Part shown: positions 31,755-40,254 of the stretch, piece after piece
Numbering within the stretch: position 1 is the stretch's first letter
How the letters are laid out: the number at the start of each line of letters is the position of its first letter
Source: Candidatus Magasanikiibacteriota bacterium
GTDB taxonomy: Bacteria; Patescibacteriota; Patescibacteriia; Magasanikbacterales; UBA922
Direction of reading: 5' to 3'
NCBI GenBank assembly: GCA_018650645.1
Contig: JABIFP010000008.1
Coordinates: forward strand, 1-41,302
DNA length: 41,302 nucleotides
Notes under the pieces: model-generated
The model's database searches: none
Told to the model about the DNA's origin: nothing
What the model saw: only the letters and a program-made list of their open reading frames with translations
Translations under genes and position numbers: made by a program

Positions 31755-34001
31755 TTAGTTAAATTGCTTCATAACGAGTCGCGCAATGCGTTCTGGCTCG
31801 TCAAAGCGGTTGTAAAAATCAACATTTCCTAAGGTGATGATCATAAATTCTTTGCTGTCACTATGGCGCCGCACATGCATGGCAATATTTGCTCCAGAGT
31901 CGTATAAGTAGCCAGTCTTACTGCTTAAAATAGTAAACGGTAAGTCATTTTTTTGCATCAAGTCGTTTGAATGATCGTCAAAGTGATCAGGTTTGTCATC
32001 AAGGTCTTTAAACTCAGTGTATTTGTAGGAGTCGCTACCAAGGACTTGTCTGATGGTTCTATTTTTTGTGGCTTTTTTGAAAAGTGTAAAATAATCAGAA
32101 GCCGTACTTACATTATGTTCGTGTTCGCCCGTTGCGTCAACAAAGGTAGTGTCTGTCATGCCCCAATCATCAGCTTGCTGGTTCATACGGGTAACAAACT
32201 TTGCTCTATTCGGCTCAACAGAAGAAACCAGCATGTTGGTTGCCGTATTAATAGACGAGATGAGGGAAGCGTCTAATAAATCTTCATTAAAAATCTTTTC
32301 TCCCTCTGTAATGCGGAATCGGTGATAGGTTGCTTTATGTGCTGACGGAACGTATTCAGTTACTTTGCGAGGTGCAAATCCTTCATCCATAACTCTATAT
32401 GCACTCATTACTTTTGTGAGCGACGCGAGTGGTCTGACGACTGCAACATTTTTTCCGGCAAGAATCTTTTCTGAATCGTATTCAGCAATAAGATAGGCAT
32501 CAATATCTGTTTCTATTTCAGTACCAATAAAGGTGGTGTCAGCTTCTGGCGTGCGCTGCATGATATCTCTAAAGTCGACTTCTTCTTTTTCTGCTACAGG
32601 TTCTGGTGCGGTGACACCGTCTCCTGTGCGCATAAAGATTGGTTGCGCTTCTTCAATATAGATGCCGGCACTAAATGATGTACTTACAATATTATCCCAT
32701 TTTAAGCCAAGGTTATTAAAGACATCTTCAGAAGCAATATGTCGTTTTTTGCCATGCTCCATGACGTACACTTTGTTAGATCCTTGCACTAAAATAAGTG
32801 TTCCGTCTTTAAACGGTACCGGTGTACCAAGCGCGTACCCTTGGTAATCTGAGATTGATCCTTTGGTTGGGGTAATGTGCGGATAGTTTATCTTTTTGAT
32901 TTTGTCGTCTAAAAGCGGCCGCAGAGTTTGTTCATCAATAAAGTAGGTAATGCCATCTTCTTGCATCGTTACCAGTTGCCCAAAGATGTGCTTATCGTCG
33001 GATTTGATAATTTTTCCTGCGGTAAATCCGTTTAGTTCGCTTGTGGAAACGTCAACAATTTCATCTGGGTGGTAGCCGAGCTGCCTGACCACTTCACGCG
33101 ATTCAAATGAGTGCAAGTAATCAAAATCGACTAAATAGTAGGAGCCATTAGCATGAAGAATGGAAAAGTTTGGAAGTGCAATGTCTGTACCATTTTCATA
33201 TCGGCGAATTTCTGATGCTGGGGCGGTAACGACGGCATTCAGATCATATCGGGTAGAAAATGCAGTCTTTGAAGCAAACTTTCTTTTTTCCCCATCTTGA
33301 ATCAAATAAATTGTTTCTCCTCCATCAGAAGACATAAGCGTGCCGTCTGGATAGAGCTGATCAAACCACCGCTGCCAGAGTGTCCAAAAGTTTTTGTTTC
33401 CTTGAATGTGTGGTGTGTATGTATATAAGTATCCGGTGGCATCTGTTTTTGGTGTTACAGAAATGCCATCAATGGTATAGGTTTGGCCTGCTCGTTTAAT
33501 CCAGGATTCACTCGATTCATTATCATAATACCAGCGGATAATGCCTGCAGCTTTATTCACTTGTGTACCGAATCCTTTATATTTTTGCAAATCTGGGTCA
33601 CTTTTTGAACAGCTATCACAAATACCGTATCCAGTTGCCCAATCGAGTTGCTTTTGTGATGCACTTTTGTCTGTAATCAGGCTTTGTTCTTTTTGCAGCT
33701 TTACCAGCAGATATTTTGGGTTAATTTTGTGTTCCATGGACGACCGGATGATAATATCTGCGGCAGTACGCTTTTTACCGTCTTCATATATGAACTTATC
33801 GTCTTTAATGTCGCCACCCAGATCGTCCAAAAAAATCTGGACGTCAGATTGTGTCATTGAGTCCCAATCTTGCATTTCTTCGTCAGAAATAAGGAAGTTT
33901 GGGTCAAATTCAGCTGCCAGTGCGCGTATCGGTAGTAGAGAACCGATCATTGCTATAGCAAGCAAAAGAGAAATAGGAGTTTGAAATTGATTTTTTTTCA
34001 T
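31755..34001 (-). CDS. Secreted fusion: lysozyme-like domain, KR-repeats and D-Ala-D-Ala carboxypeptidase (S11)
   Basis: A 748-aa exported protein. A signal peptide (about 1-30, ending ALAA) is followed by a helical domain (about 40-215) that looks lysozyme- or transglycosylase-like (IIRSSMEHKINPKYLLVKLQ, Glu105 a candidate acid). The middle (about 225-460) has repeated modules with GxKRxFAS/GxKRHIAS and LGYxxDEIV/LGLKWDNIV, probably cell-wall or glycan binding. The C-terminal 250 residues are a peptidase S11 domain with all three motifs: SLTK (527-530), SIN (583-585) and KTG (695-697). It would trim pentapeptides, and perhaps glycan strands, of peptidoglycan. An extended -10 lies nine bases before the ATG. 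Confidence 0.88.
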   Translation of the reverse strand: MKKNQFQTPISLLLAIAMIGSLLPIRALAAEFDPNFLISDEEMQDWDSMTQSDVQIFLDDLGGDIKDDKFIYEDGKKRTAADIIIRSSMEHKINPKYLLVKLQKEQSLITDKSASQKQLDWATGYGICDSCSKSDPDLQKYKGFGTQVNKAAGIIRWYYDNESSESWIKRAGQTYTIDGISVTPKTDATGYLYTYTPHIQGNKNFWTLWQRWFDQLYPDGTLMSSDGGETIYLIQDGEKRKFASKTAFSTRYDLNAVVTAPASEIRRYENGTDIALPNFSILHANGSYYLVDFDYLHSFESREVVRQLGYHPDEIVDVSTSELNGFTAGKIIKSDDKHIFGQLVTMQEDGITYFIDEQTLRPLLDDKIKKINYPHITPTKGSISDYQGYALGTPVPFKDGTLILVQGSNKVYVMEHGKKRHIASEDVFNNLGLKWDNIVSTSFSAGIYIEEAQPIFMRTGDGVTAPEPVAEKEEVDFRDIMQRTPEADTTFIGTEIETDIDAYLIAEYDSEKILAGKNVAVVRPLASLTKVMSAYRVMDEGFAPRKVTEYVPSAHKATYHRFRITEGEKIFNEDLLDASLISSINTATNMLVSSVEPNRAKFVTRMNQQADDWGMTDTTFVDATGEHEHNVSTASDYFTLFKKATKNRTIRQVLGSDSYKYTEFKDLDDKPDHFDDHSNDLMQKNDLPFTILSSKTGYLYDSGANIAMHVRRHSDSKEFMIITLGNVDFYNRFDEPERIARLVMKQFN

Positions 34002-34009
34002 AGAGTATT

Positions 34010-34018
34010 AGTATATCA
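34010..34018 (-). promoter_or_regulatory. Extended -10 promoter of the minus-strand operon
   Basis: On the minus strand, TGATATACT ends 8 nt before the ATG at 34001. It would start a seven-gene operon with a leaderless or near-leaderless mRNA. Confidence 0.6.
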
Positions 34019-34044
34019 TGATTTTTCTTATCTATGCGCAGGAG

Positions 34045-34072
34045 TTGAATTTTTCGCTGTAATTGCTATACT
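34045..34072 (+). promoter_or_regulatory. Promoter of the 34.1-38.6 kb operon
   Basis: TTGAAT (34045-34050), 16 bp, then the extended -10 TGCTATACT (34064-34072). It ends 26 nt before the ATG at 34099 and is divergent from the promoter at 34010. Confidence 0.68.
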
Positions 34073-34098
34073 TTGTCTATATATGTAACCCCCGCAGT

Positions 34099-34299
34099 AT
34101 GGTAGAAGGTGGTCCAAAGAGAGGAGACGCACCAAAAGAATTTGGTGATGACCTTGGTACGTTCGGAAAAAGAACCGAAACAGCTCCAGAGAAAAAAAAG
34201 CCAATTGATCCGAGCGCTGCAGCAGAAGTAGTTATTCCAGAGTCAGATGGTCCTTCAGAATTTTTTGCAGACATTTCTTTTGATCCAGATGAAGATTAA
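34099..34299 (+). CDS. Small acidic hypothetical protein
   Basis: A 66-aa protein, mostly disordered by composition: rich in Gly, Pro, Lys and Glu at the start (EGGPKRGDAPKEFGDDLG) and acidic at the end (SFDPDED). No signal peptide, membrane segment or known motif. The ATG at 34099 fits the promoter at 34045-34072. The stop is three bases before the rsmI ATG, so it is the first gene of that operon. Real coding is likely from its position and spacing, but function is unknown. Confidence 0.65.
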   Translation: MVEGGPKRGDAPKEFGDDLGTFGKRTETAPEKKKPIDPSAAAEVVIPESDGPSEFFADISFDPDED

Positions 34300-34302
34300 T
34301 CT

Positions 34303-34983
34303 ATGGAAGGAATACTATATATCGTCGCCACACCAATAGGTAATCTATCAGACATGACCCCACGCGCTATTGAAACACTCAGTAGCGTTGATGTGATTTA
34401 TGCAGAAGATTCACGCGTTTCAAAATCATTATTACAAAGATATGATATTGATACGCATCCAAAAACATTTCATCAGCATTCATCAGGATCAACGTTAGAA
34501 GAAATTATTGAGGAATTGCAATCGGGGAATAGTGTTGCATTTATGTCCGATGCAGGTACCCCAGCTATTAGCGATCCCGGTGGTTTTTTGGTAGAGGCTG
34601 CTCACACAGTGGGAATCACCGTAGTACCAATAGCAGGAGTGAGTGCCGTGAGTGCTGCCATGAGTGTATGTGGCTTTCCAGCAGACAAGTTTATCTTTAT
34701 GGGATTTCCGCCGCATAAAAAAAAGCGGAAGCAATTTTTTGAAGAAGTGGCAGAAGCAAAGTATACCGTTTGTTTTTACGAATCGCCGCATAGAATTGAA
34801 AAAGCGATTATTGCAATGACAGAAACACTCGCACCAGATACGCAGGTCTGTATTTGTAGAGAACTTACAAAGAAATTTGAATCTATTTATTGGGGCACGA
34901 TTGAAGAAATAGCAGAGATGGATATTCCGGTAAAAGGGGAATTCGTTGTGTGTGTCCGTAAAGCACCAAAACATGCTAAGTGA
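34303..34983 (+). CDS. rsmI: 16S rRNA 2'-O-ribose C1402 methyltransferase
   Basis: A 226-aa RsmI of the tetrapyrrole methylase fold. It begins LYIVATPIGNLSDMTPRAIE, has the SAM-binding SDAGTPAISDPG and PIAGVSAVSAA, and carries FMGFPPHKKKRK and YESPHRIEKAI, all family signatures. It adds the 2'-O-methyl to C1402 of 16S rRNA; RsmH, encoded at 18262, adds the N4-methyl to the same base, so both halves of that modification lie in this window. The C-terminal extension of some RsmI proteins is absent. The next gene starts inside its 3' end. Confidence 0.97.
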   Translation: MEGILYIVATPIGNLSDMTPRAIETLSSVDVIYAEDSRVSKSLLQRYDIDTHPKTFHQHSSGSTLEEIIEELQSGNSVAFMSDAGTPAISDPGGFLVEAAHTVGITVVPIAGVSAVSAAMSVCGFPADKFIFMGFPPHKKKRKQFFEEVAEAKYTVCFYESPHRIEKAIIAMTETLAPDTQVCICRELTKKFESIYWGTIEEIAEMDIPVKGEFVVCVRKAPKHAK

Positions 34984-36469
34984 TTATAGAAAATATCGAT
35001 TGTTAGAGATGCTGCCGGGGCTCACTATTTGGGCAACGCTTATTGGCGCCGTGACACTCAGTTTTATAAAACCGCTTTGGATGATTTATGCGGTTATTTT
35101 ATTCGATATTTATTGGGTGCTTCGTGTACTCAATTTTTCTTTCTATTTGATACTCGCTTGGGCGCGCTTTCATAAAGTAAAAAAAGTCGATTGGAAAGAT
35201 GCGCTTGTGCATGATATTGCTGATTACGAAACCAAACATCACGTGGTGTTCTTAACACTATATAAAGAAGACTGGGAAGTGGTAGAAACGTCGCTGCAAT
35301 CGGTTGTGGACGCCATGTATGATAAAGAGAAATTCACTATTGTGATTGCCGGAGAAGCGCGGGCACAATCGCATGTAGATATGATTGCAGAGAAAACCAA
35401 AGAACATTTTGGAGAGCATTTTACGGATCTCCTTGTGGTGTCTCATCCTGCAGATTTAGAAGGAGAAATTCCAGGGAAAGGATCGAATTTGCATTATGCA
35501 GAGCGGCAGTTGAAAAAACATATTGATAAAAAAGGCTGGGACTATGCAAATGTGATTGCCACGATTTTTGATATCGATACGATTTGTCATTCGCAGTATT
35601 TTGCATATCTCACATACGTATATTCTCGTCATCCAAATCCAACACGTAGTTCGTACCAGCCAATTGCTGTGTACAATAATAACCTGTGGGATTCGCCAGC
35701 GCTGCTGCGTATTATGTCTTTTGGTACAACATTTTGGATGTTTACGTCACTCGCGCGCCAAGATGCACTCGTGACATTTAGCTCGCATTCAATGAGTTGG
35801 AAAGCCATTGTAGATGCTGGGTTCCATGAAAAACGCATTGTGAGTGAGGATTCCAGAATCTTTTATCAGTGTCTGCTCAGATACAATGGGGAATATGAAG
35901 TAACACCGCTGTACATGCCGGTATCAATGGATACGGTAAGAGACGATAAGTGGACTAAGAGTATTAAAAATTTGTATAAACAACAGCGTAGATGGGCGTG
36001 GGGAGCAGAACACGTACCATATTTGATTTGGGAATTTGCAAAAAAAGGAAAGGAATTTCCACTTTGGAAGAAATTCAAGTGGGTATTTGTAGAATGGGAA
36101 GGGAAGTGGTCTTGGGCGTGTGTTGCTATTTTGATTACTATTTTAGGATGGTTACCACTCTCTGATGCCGTTGCACCTGCTGCGGTGCGGCAAAGTGCGT
36201 TGTTTTTCAACACACCGCATATTTTACAGAACCTCATGACCGTCGCAATGCTCGGGCTGTTTTTAACCGCGCTATTCAGTTTTCCACTTTTGCCTAAAAA
36301 ACCAGAATCGCATCCGTCTCACAGATACATTATGATGCTCTTGCAGTGGGCGCTTCTGCCAATCTCTATGATATTTATTAGTGCTATTCCTGCGATTGAT
36401 GCGGTTACCCATTTGATGTTTGGGAAGTATTTAGGATTCAATGTATCGCAGAAAAAACGTAAATCATAA
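34973..36469 (+). CDS. Membrane glycosyltransferase family 2 protein
   Basis: A 498-aa processive-type GT2. Two N-terminal membrane helices (LTIWATLIGAVTLSFI, WMIYAVILFDIYWVL) precede a cytoplasmic catalytic domain. This contains VVFLTLYKEDWEVVETSLQSV, the DxD motif in FDIDT, the acceptor-site SEDSR and the QQRRWAWG form of QxxRW. Three or four C-terminal helices follow. The motif set resembles cellulose synthase-like or beta-glycan synthases, though PilZ or regulatory domains are absent. It probably makes or extends a surface glycan. The ATG at 34973 overlaps rsmI by 11 nt. The DUF4012 gene comes next. Confidence 0.85.
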   Translation: MLSDYRKYRLLEMLPGLTIWATLIGAVTLSFIKPLWMIYAVILFDIYWVLRVLNFSFYLILAWARFHKVKKVDWKDALVHDIADYETKHHVVFLTLYKEDWEVVETSLQSVVDAMYDKEKFTIVIAGEARAQSHVDMIAEKTKEHFGEHFTDLLVVSHPADLEGEIPGKGSNLHYAERQLKKHIDKKGWDYANVIATIFDIDTICHSQYFAYLTYVYSRHPNPTRSSYQPIAVYNNNLWDSPALLRIMSFGTTFWMFTSLARQDALVTFSSHSMSWKAIVDAGFHEKRIVSEDSRIFYQCLLRYNGEYEVTPLYMPVSMDTVRDDKWTKSIKNLYKQQRRWAWGAEHVPYLIWEFAKKGKEFPLWKKFKWVFVEWEGKWSWACVAILITILGWLPLSDAVAPAAVRQSALFFNTPHILQNLMTVAMLGLFLTALFSFPLLPKKPESHPSHRYIMMLLQWALLPISMIFISAIPAIDAVTHLMFGKYLGFNVSQKKRKS

Positions 36470-36473
36470 GTGT

Positions 36474-37931
36474 ATGCATCTTCATAAAAAACGACGCGTG
36501 TGGCCAATTGGAGTAGTCATGTTTTTGGCTTTTCTTGTTGGGGCCGGTGGATATGCGTATTATTTTATTTCTCACATCTCTTTAGACACACTCGTGACAA
36601 GTGAATTTGCACGCAGCACATTTGAAGAATTCGCTGGGGATGAGCTTTCTGATGGTTTTGAATTATTGCCAACACTTCTGGGATTAGAAGAACCGCAAAC
36701 ATATCTCTTTCTTTTCTTAAACAATACAGAGATGCGACCTGCTGGTGGATTTTTGGGAAGTTATGCTACAGTGCGTGTAGATAAGGGACATGTAGAAACG
36801 CTCGTAGTAGAAGGAACCGAATCGCTAGACAGAAAAACACCAGACAGCTGGCGATTGCCACCACCGGCGATTTTGAAAGAAAAATTAGGTGTAGACAGAT
36901 GGTATTTTAGAGATGGGAACTGGTCACCAGATTTTGGTGAAAGTGCAAAGACGCTTGCAGTCATGTATGGCGCTGAAGGGGGAGTTGCTGCTACAGAGCT
37001 CGATGGGATGATTGGATTTACGCCAACAGTATTAGAGGAATTACTACGTATTTCTGGGCCAATGACAATCGAGGGGCTGACGTTTAATGCGGATAACGTC
37101 ATTGAAAAGCTCGAGTTTGAGGTTGAGTATGGATATAAAGACACACGTAGTTTTGAACAAAGAAAAGCGCTTATAGGACTCTTTTTTGAGGAACTTATTA
37201 CGCATGTAAAGCAGGATGTGTTTAGCAATCCTGGTGCGTATATGGAACTGATTGAAACAATGCTGGCGCAAAAGCATATTATGCTTGCTATGAATGATGC
37301 CGAGGTGCAAGAGACTGTTGACGCGCATAGCTGGGGAGGAAAGATTGGGCCTTATGAAAGCGATACACTTGCCTACATTGATGCAAACCTAGCAGCGCTG
37401 AAAACTGATCATGCAATAAATAGACACCTTGAATATTCAGTGACAAAGGAAGGTGAAGGATATGTGGGTGTTGCAAAAATGACATATGAGCATACGGGTT
37501 CATTTGATTGGAGAACGAGCAGGTACTTATCATATCCGCGTATTTATGTGCCAAAAGGTGCGCGCATTCTTTCTGTAATAGGAGAGACAAATGGGAAACA
37601 AGAACGATTTGCAGAGGTTGATTCAGGAGAGGAGCTTGAACGAACCTGGTTTGGGACCAGTATTCGCATTGAACCTGGCGATACTATGACACTTACATGG
37701 AAATATGCGTTGCCACAGCGTGTACAAGAGCAAATTACAGAAGGTGCGTACAGCTTAGACCTCATAAAGCAGTCTGGCTCGACAAATGTGGATGTTTCCG
37801 CTATTCTTAGCTTTGAAAAACCAATTCAAGATGCAGCGCCACCAGAGAGTCGCGAAGATTGGGGCAACAATGATTATACATTGCGCCGCGCAGCATTCTT
37901 AGAAGATCAGTTTATTACTATTGAGTTATAG
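36474..37931 (+). CDS. DUF4012 domain membrane protein
   Basis: A 485-aa protein with a basic cytoplasmic start (HLHKKRRVWP), one membrane helix (IGVVMFLAFLVGAGGYAYYF) and a large outer part. The DUF4012 signature NNTEMRPAGGFLGSYATV is clear, along with WSPDFGESAKTLAVMYGAEGG and DGMIGFTPTVLEELL. The C-terminal region is beta-rich. The domain is frequent in Patescibacteria and actinobacteria, often beside glycosyltransferases, and has distant likeness to LytR-CpsA-Psr enzymes; its reaction is not established. Position directly after a membrane GT2 supports a cell-envelope glycan role. The start at 36474 is five bases after the previous stop. Confidence 0.88.
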   Translation: MHLHKKRRVWPIGVVMFLAFLVGAGGYAYYFISHISLDTLVTSEFARSTFEEFAGDELSDGFELLPTLLGLEEPQTYLFLFLNNTEMRPAGGFLGSYATVRVDKGHVETLVVEGTESLDRKTPDSWRLPPPAILKEKLGVDRWYFRDGNWSPDFGESAKTLAVMYGAEGGVAATELDGMIGFTPTVLEELLRISGPMTIEGLTFNADNVIEKLEFEVEYGYKDTRSFEQRKALIGLFFEELITHVKQDVFSNPGAYMELIETMLAQKHIMLAMNDAEVQETVDAHSWGGKIGPYESDTLAYIDANLAALKTDHAINRHLEYSVTKEGEGYVGVAKMTYEHTGSFDWRTSRYLSYPRIYVPKGARILSVIGETNGKQERFAEVDSGEELERTWFGTSIRIEPGDTMTLTWKYALPQRVQEQITEGAYSLDLIKQSGSTNVDVSAILSFEKPIQDAAPPESREDWGNNDYTLRRAAFLEDQFITIEL

Positions 37932-37937
37932 TTTTGT

Positions 37938-38627
37938 ATGGACCAATCGCTAAAGATTTTGTCAGTAGGGGGATCTATTGTTATTCCAAAAACCGGTTTT
38001 GATATTGCGTTTTTGCAATCGTTTAAAAAGATGATTTTAGAAGAAGTGGCTGCAGGGTCACGTTTTATTTTAGTCATTGGTGGAGGAGCAACATGCAGAG
38101 CGTATCAGAATGCAGCAAAAGAAGTGACAGAACTCACCAAAGATGATTTAGATTGGATTGGTATTTATACTACGCAGTTCAATGCAAAATTTGTGCATCG
38201 ACTATTTAAAGGGCATGTAACAGAAGCATTCTTGTTTAATCCGCATGAAAAAATCGAGCTTACTGAGGCTATTTCAATTGGTGCTGGATACGAACCGGGG
38301 CATTCAACGGATATGGATGCAGTCATCTTGGCAGAAACATATGGTGCATCAGAAATTTTGAATCTTTCAAATATTGCATACGCGTATACCAAAGATCCGA
38401 ACAAATTTGATGATGCTGAAAAAATTGAACAGATCGGTTGGCAAGAGTTTAGGGATGAAGTGGTAGGACACGATTGGGATCCAGGGAAAAGCGCACCGTT
38501 TGATCCGATTGCTAGTAAACGAGCGCAAGAGCTTGGGTTAAAGGTGGCAATTTTGGATGGGACGAATATTGATACGGTAAGAAAAGCCGTTCGCGGAGAG
38601 GATTTTGACGGGACGCGGATTGGGTAA
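37938..38627 (+). CDS. pyrH: UMP kinase, archaeal type (amino acid kinase family)
   Basis: A 229-aa kinase that phosphorylates UMP. It starts with ILSVGGSIVIP, has GSRFILVIGGGATCRAYQ, the UMP-binding GAGYEPGHSTDMDAVILAE and NIAYAYTKDPNKFDDAEKI. The GYEPGHSTD-type stretch and the lack of the usual bacterial N-terminal KLSGEAL pattern match the archaeal PyrH branch, which is also known from CPR bacteria. It closes the operon begun at 34099 and is followed by a terminator. Transfer from archaea or deep divergence are both possible. Confidence 0.9.
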   Translation: MDQSLKILSVGGSIVIPKTGFDIAFLQSFKKMILEEVAAGSRFILVIGGGATCRAYQNAAKEVTELTKDDLDWIGIYTTQFNAKFVHRLFKGHVTEAFLFNPHEKIELTEAISIGAGYEPGHSTDMDAVILAETYGASEILNLSNIAYAYTKDPNKFDDAEKIEQIGWQEFRDEVVGHDWDPGKSAPFDPIASKRAQELGLKVAILDGTNIDTVRKAVRGEDFDGTRIG

Positions 38628-38645
38628 TCACAATCTATATAGAGT

Positions 38646-38683
38646 AAAAAGCCCATTCTAGCGTTTGCCGGGGTGGGCTTTTT
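38646..38683 (+). terminator. Intrinsic terminator after pyrH
   Basis: AAAAAGCCCATTC pairs with GGGTGGGCTTTTT (two G-U pairs), followed by T's. It ends 18 bp before the next start codon. Confidence 0.85.
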
Positions 38684-38700
38684 GAGGTACAGTGAAATAT

Positions 38701-39798
38701 ATGGAAGAGTCACAATATACAATATATAGTAGTTCAAGAGAGGCCTGGAACGGCATGCTGGAAGCAATTAAGGGTGCCACCAAGTCAATATATTGGGAGG
38801 TATATATTTTTGTTGATGATGAAGTAGGAAACACTTTTTTTGATGTACTTGCACAAAAAGCAAAAGAAGGTGTGGATGTGAAAGTGATTATTGATTCGCT
38901 AGGAAGTTTTTGGATATCACGTAAGCGCGTAACTTCATTAAAAAAGTCTGGTGTAGACATTCGTTTTTTTCATGAACGTAAACATCGCTACAGAGGCTTG
39001 TGGAAAAAGTTAATTACACGCACGCACAGAAAAGTACTTATTGTTGACGAAAACATTGGATTTATTGGTGGAGTAAATGTACACGGGAAAATGAAAGAGT
39101 GGTTAGATATTCAGGTGCGCATTGAAGGAAATGTTGTGCGTTCACTATTACGCGCATTTGCAAAAATGTATATCATTTGTGGTGGAAATAAAAAGAATGT
39201 AAAGAAACTTTTGAAATATAAGTTCAGGGTGAAAAAAGATATCGATGATATTGAATTTGTATACGACGAATCGAATACGAAAAAAAGAAGTCGTACCAGA
39301 AAAAAATATGTAGAAGCACTCACCAAAGCGCGTGAACGGGTGATTTTATTTTCTCCATATTATTTTCCAGACAAAAAATTCCTCTTTGCACTGTGGAAGG
39401 CAAGGAAGCGCGGCGTAAAAGTCGATTTAATTATTCCGTTTAGAACCGATGTGCGTATTGCAACTTACGCTGGGTATGCGCTATTTTCACTTATGCAAAA
39501 ATATGGGGTAAAGGTGCATATATTAGATAAAATGATGCACGGAAAAGGAATGATCGTGGACGACGACTGGGCAATGGTCGGGAGTAGTAATATTGATCAG
39601 GGAAGTTTTTACGATAACTATGAAGCGAATGTACGGTTTAAACATAAGGGAGCCGTGGGTAGGTTAAAGAACATAGTAGAAGGATGGATGTTGCAGGCAA
39701 AGAAACTCGATGATATGAAATGGGAGAAACGTGGCCGGTGGCAGCGAATGAAAGAATGGGTAGCGGTAAAGCTATATAGAACATGGTTCAAAAACTAA
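38701..39798 (+). CDS. Phospholipase D family protein (cardiolipin synthase-like)
   Basis: A 365-aa protein with two HKD motifs. The first is THRKVLIVDENIGFIGGVN (His109, Lys111, Asp116). The second is MHGKGMIVDDDWAMVGSSNID near residue 280. Each is followed by the GG/GSS element typical of the family. The two lobes form one active site that transfers phosphatidyl groups through a covalent His intermediate. The nearest pattern is bacterial cardiolipin synthase, but the N-terminal membrane helices of ClsA are missing, as in ClsB/YbhO. The protein is strongly basic (KKRSRTRKK), suiting contact with acidic lipid or nucleic acid. A GTG at 38692 would extend it by three codons. Confidence 0.88.
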   Translation: MEESQYTIYSSSREAWNGMLEAIKGATKSIYWEVYIFVDDEVGNTFFDVLAQKAKEGVDVKVIIDSLGSFWISRKRVTSLKKSGVDIRFFHERKHRYRGLWKKLITRTHRKVLIVDENIGFIGGVNVHGKMKEWLDIQVRIEGNVVRSLLRAFAKMYIICGGNKKNVKKLLKYKFRVKKDIDDIEFVYDESNTKKRSRTRKKYVEALTKARERVILFSPYYFPDKKFLFALWKARKRGVKVDLIIPFRTDVRIATYAGYALFSLMQKYGVKVHILDKMMHGKGMIVDDDWAMVGSSNIDQGSFYDNYEANVRFKHKGAVGRLKNIVEGWMLQAKKLDDMKWEKRGRWQRMKEWVAVKLYRTWFKN

Positions 39799-39826
39799 AA
39801 AAAGATGCATATACTGCATCTTTTTT
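39797..39826. terminator. Bidirectional terminator between the PLD gene and tsaE
   Basis: AAAAAAGATGCA and TGCATCTTTTTT form a perfect 12-bp stem with a TATAC loop. The A and T flanks serve both convergent genes. Confidence 0.88.
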
Positions 39827-39827
39827 A

Positions 39828-40253
39828 TTACGAAATGGTAATTGATCTACCATCTCCCTCAGAAGAAATGGTAATTGATATAGATTTTTTTTCTTTGAGC
39901 AGCGGCGCCACCAATTCCGGCCACTCAATCAAACTCACCGTGCCACTCTGCCCAATGTAGTCTTGCATGCCTGTACCCAGCACTTCGGTAATAGATTCAA
40001 GTCGATAGGTATCTATATGGACGAATTCCTTGATGTGCTTATGCTTAGTAGGGAATACATTCATAAGAGTGAATGTTGGACTAGGGGCGCGATCAATGCC
40101 AAAATAGGCGGCCACACCTTTTGTGAATGTGGTTTTACCTGCTCCAAGTTCACCTGTAAGCAGCACAATGTCGCCGCTTTTCAGGGTGGTTGCAAATTGC
40201 GCTCCAAGAGCTATGAGTTCTTCTTCGGATTGTGATGTGAAGGTTCCTGTCAT
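39828..40253 (-). CDS. tsaE: tRNA t6A biosynthesis ATPase TsaE
   Basis: A 141-aa TsaE, the usual length. The P-loop GELGAGKTTFTKG (Gly34 to Thr41) is followed by the family motif SPTFTLMNVF, then HIDTYRLES (with the Asp of switch type) and LIEWPE. With TsaB, TsaC and TsaD it makes N6-threonylcarbamoyl-adenosine at position 37 of ANN-decoding tRNAs. The ATG at 40253 lies one base after the glyA stop (TAA-T-ATG); the longer upstream frame would run inside glyA. Confidence 0.95.
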   Translation of the reverse strand: MTGTFTSQSEEELIALGAQFATTLKSGDIVLLTGELGAGKTTFTKGVAAYFGIDRAPSPTFTLMNVFPTKHKHIKEFVHIDTYRLESITEVLGTGMQDYIGQSGTVSLIEWPELVAPLLKEKKSISITISSEGDGRSITIS

Positions 40254-40254
40254 A

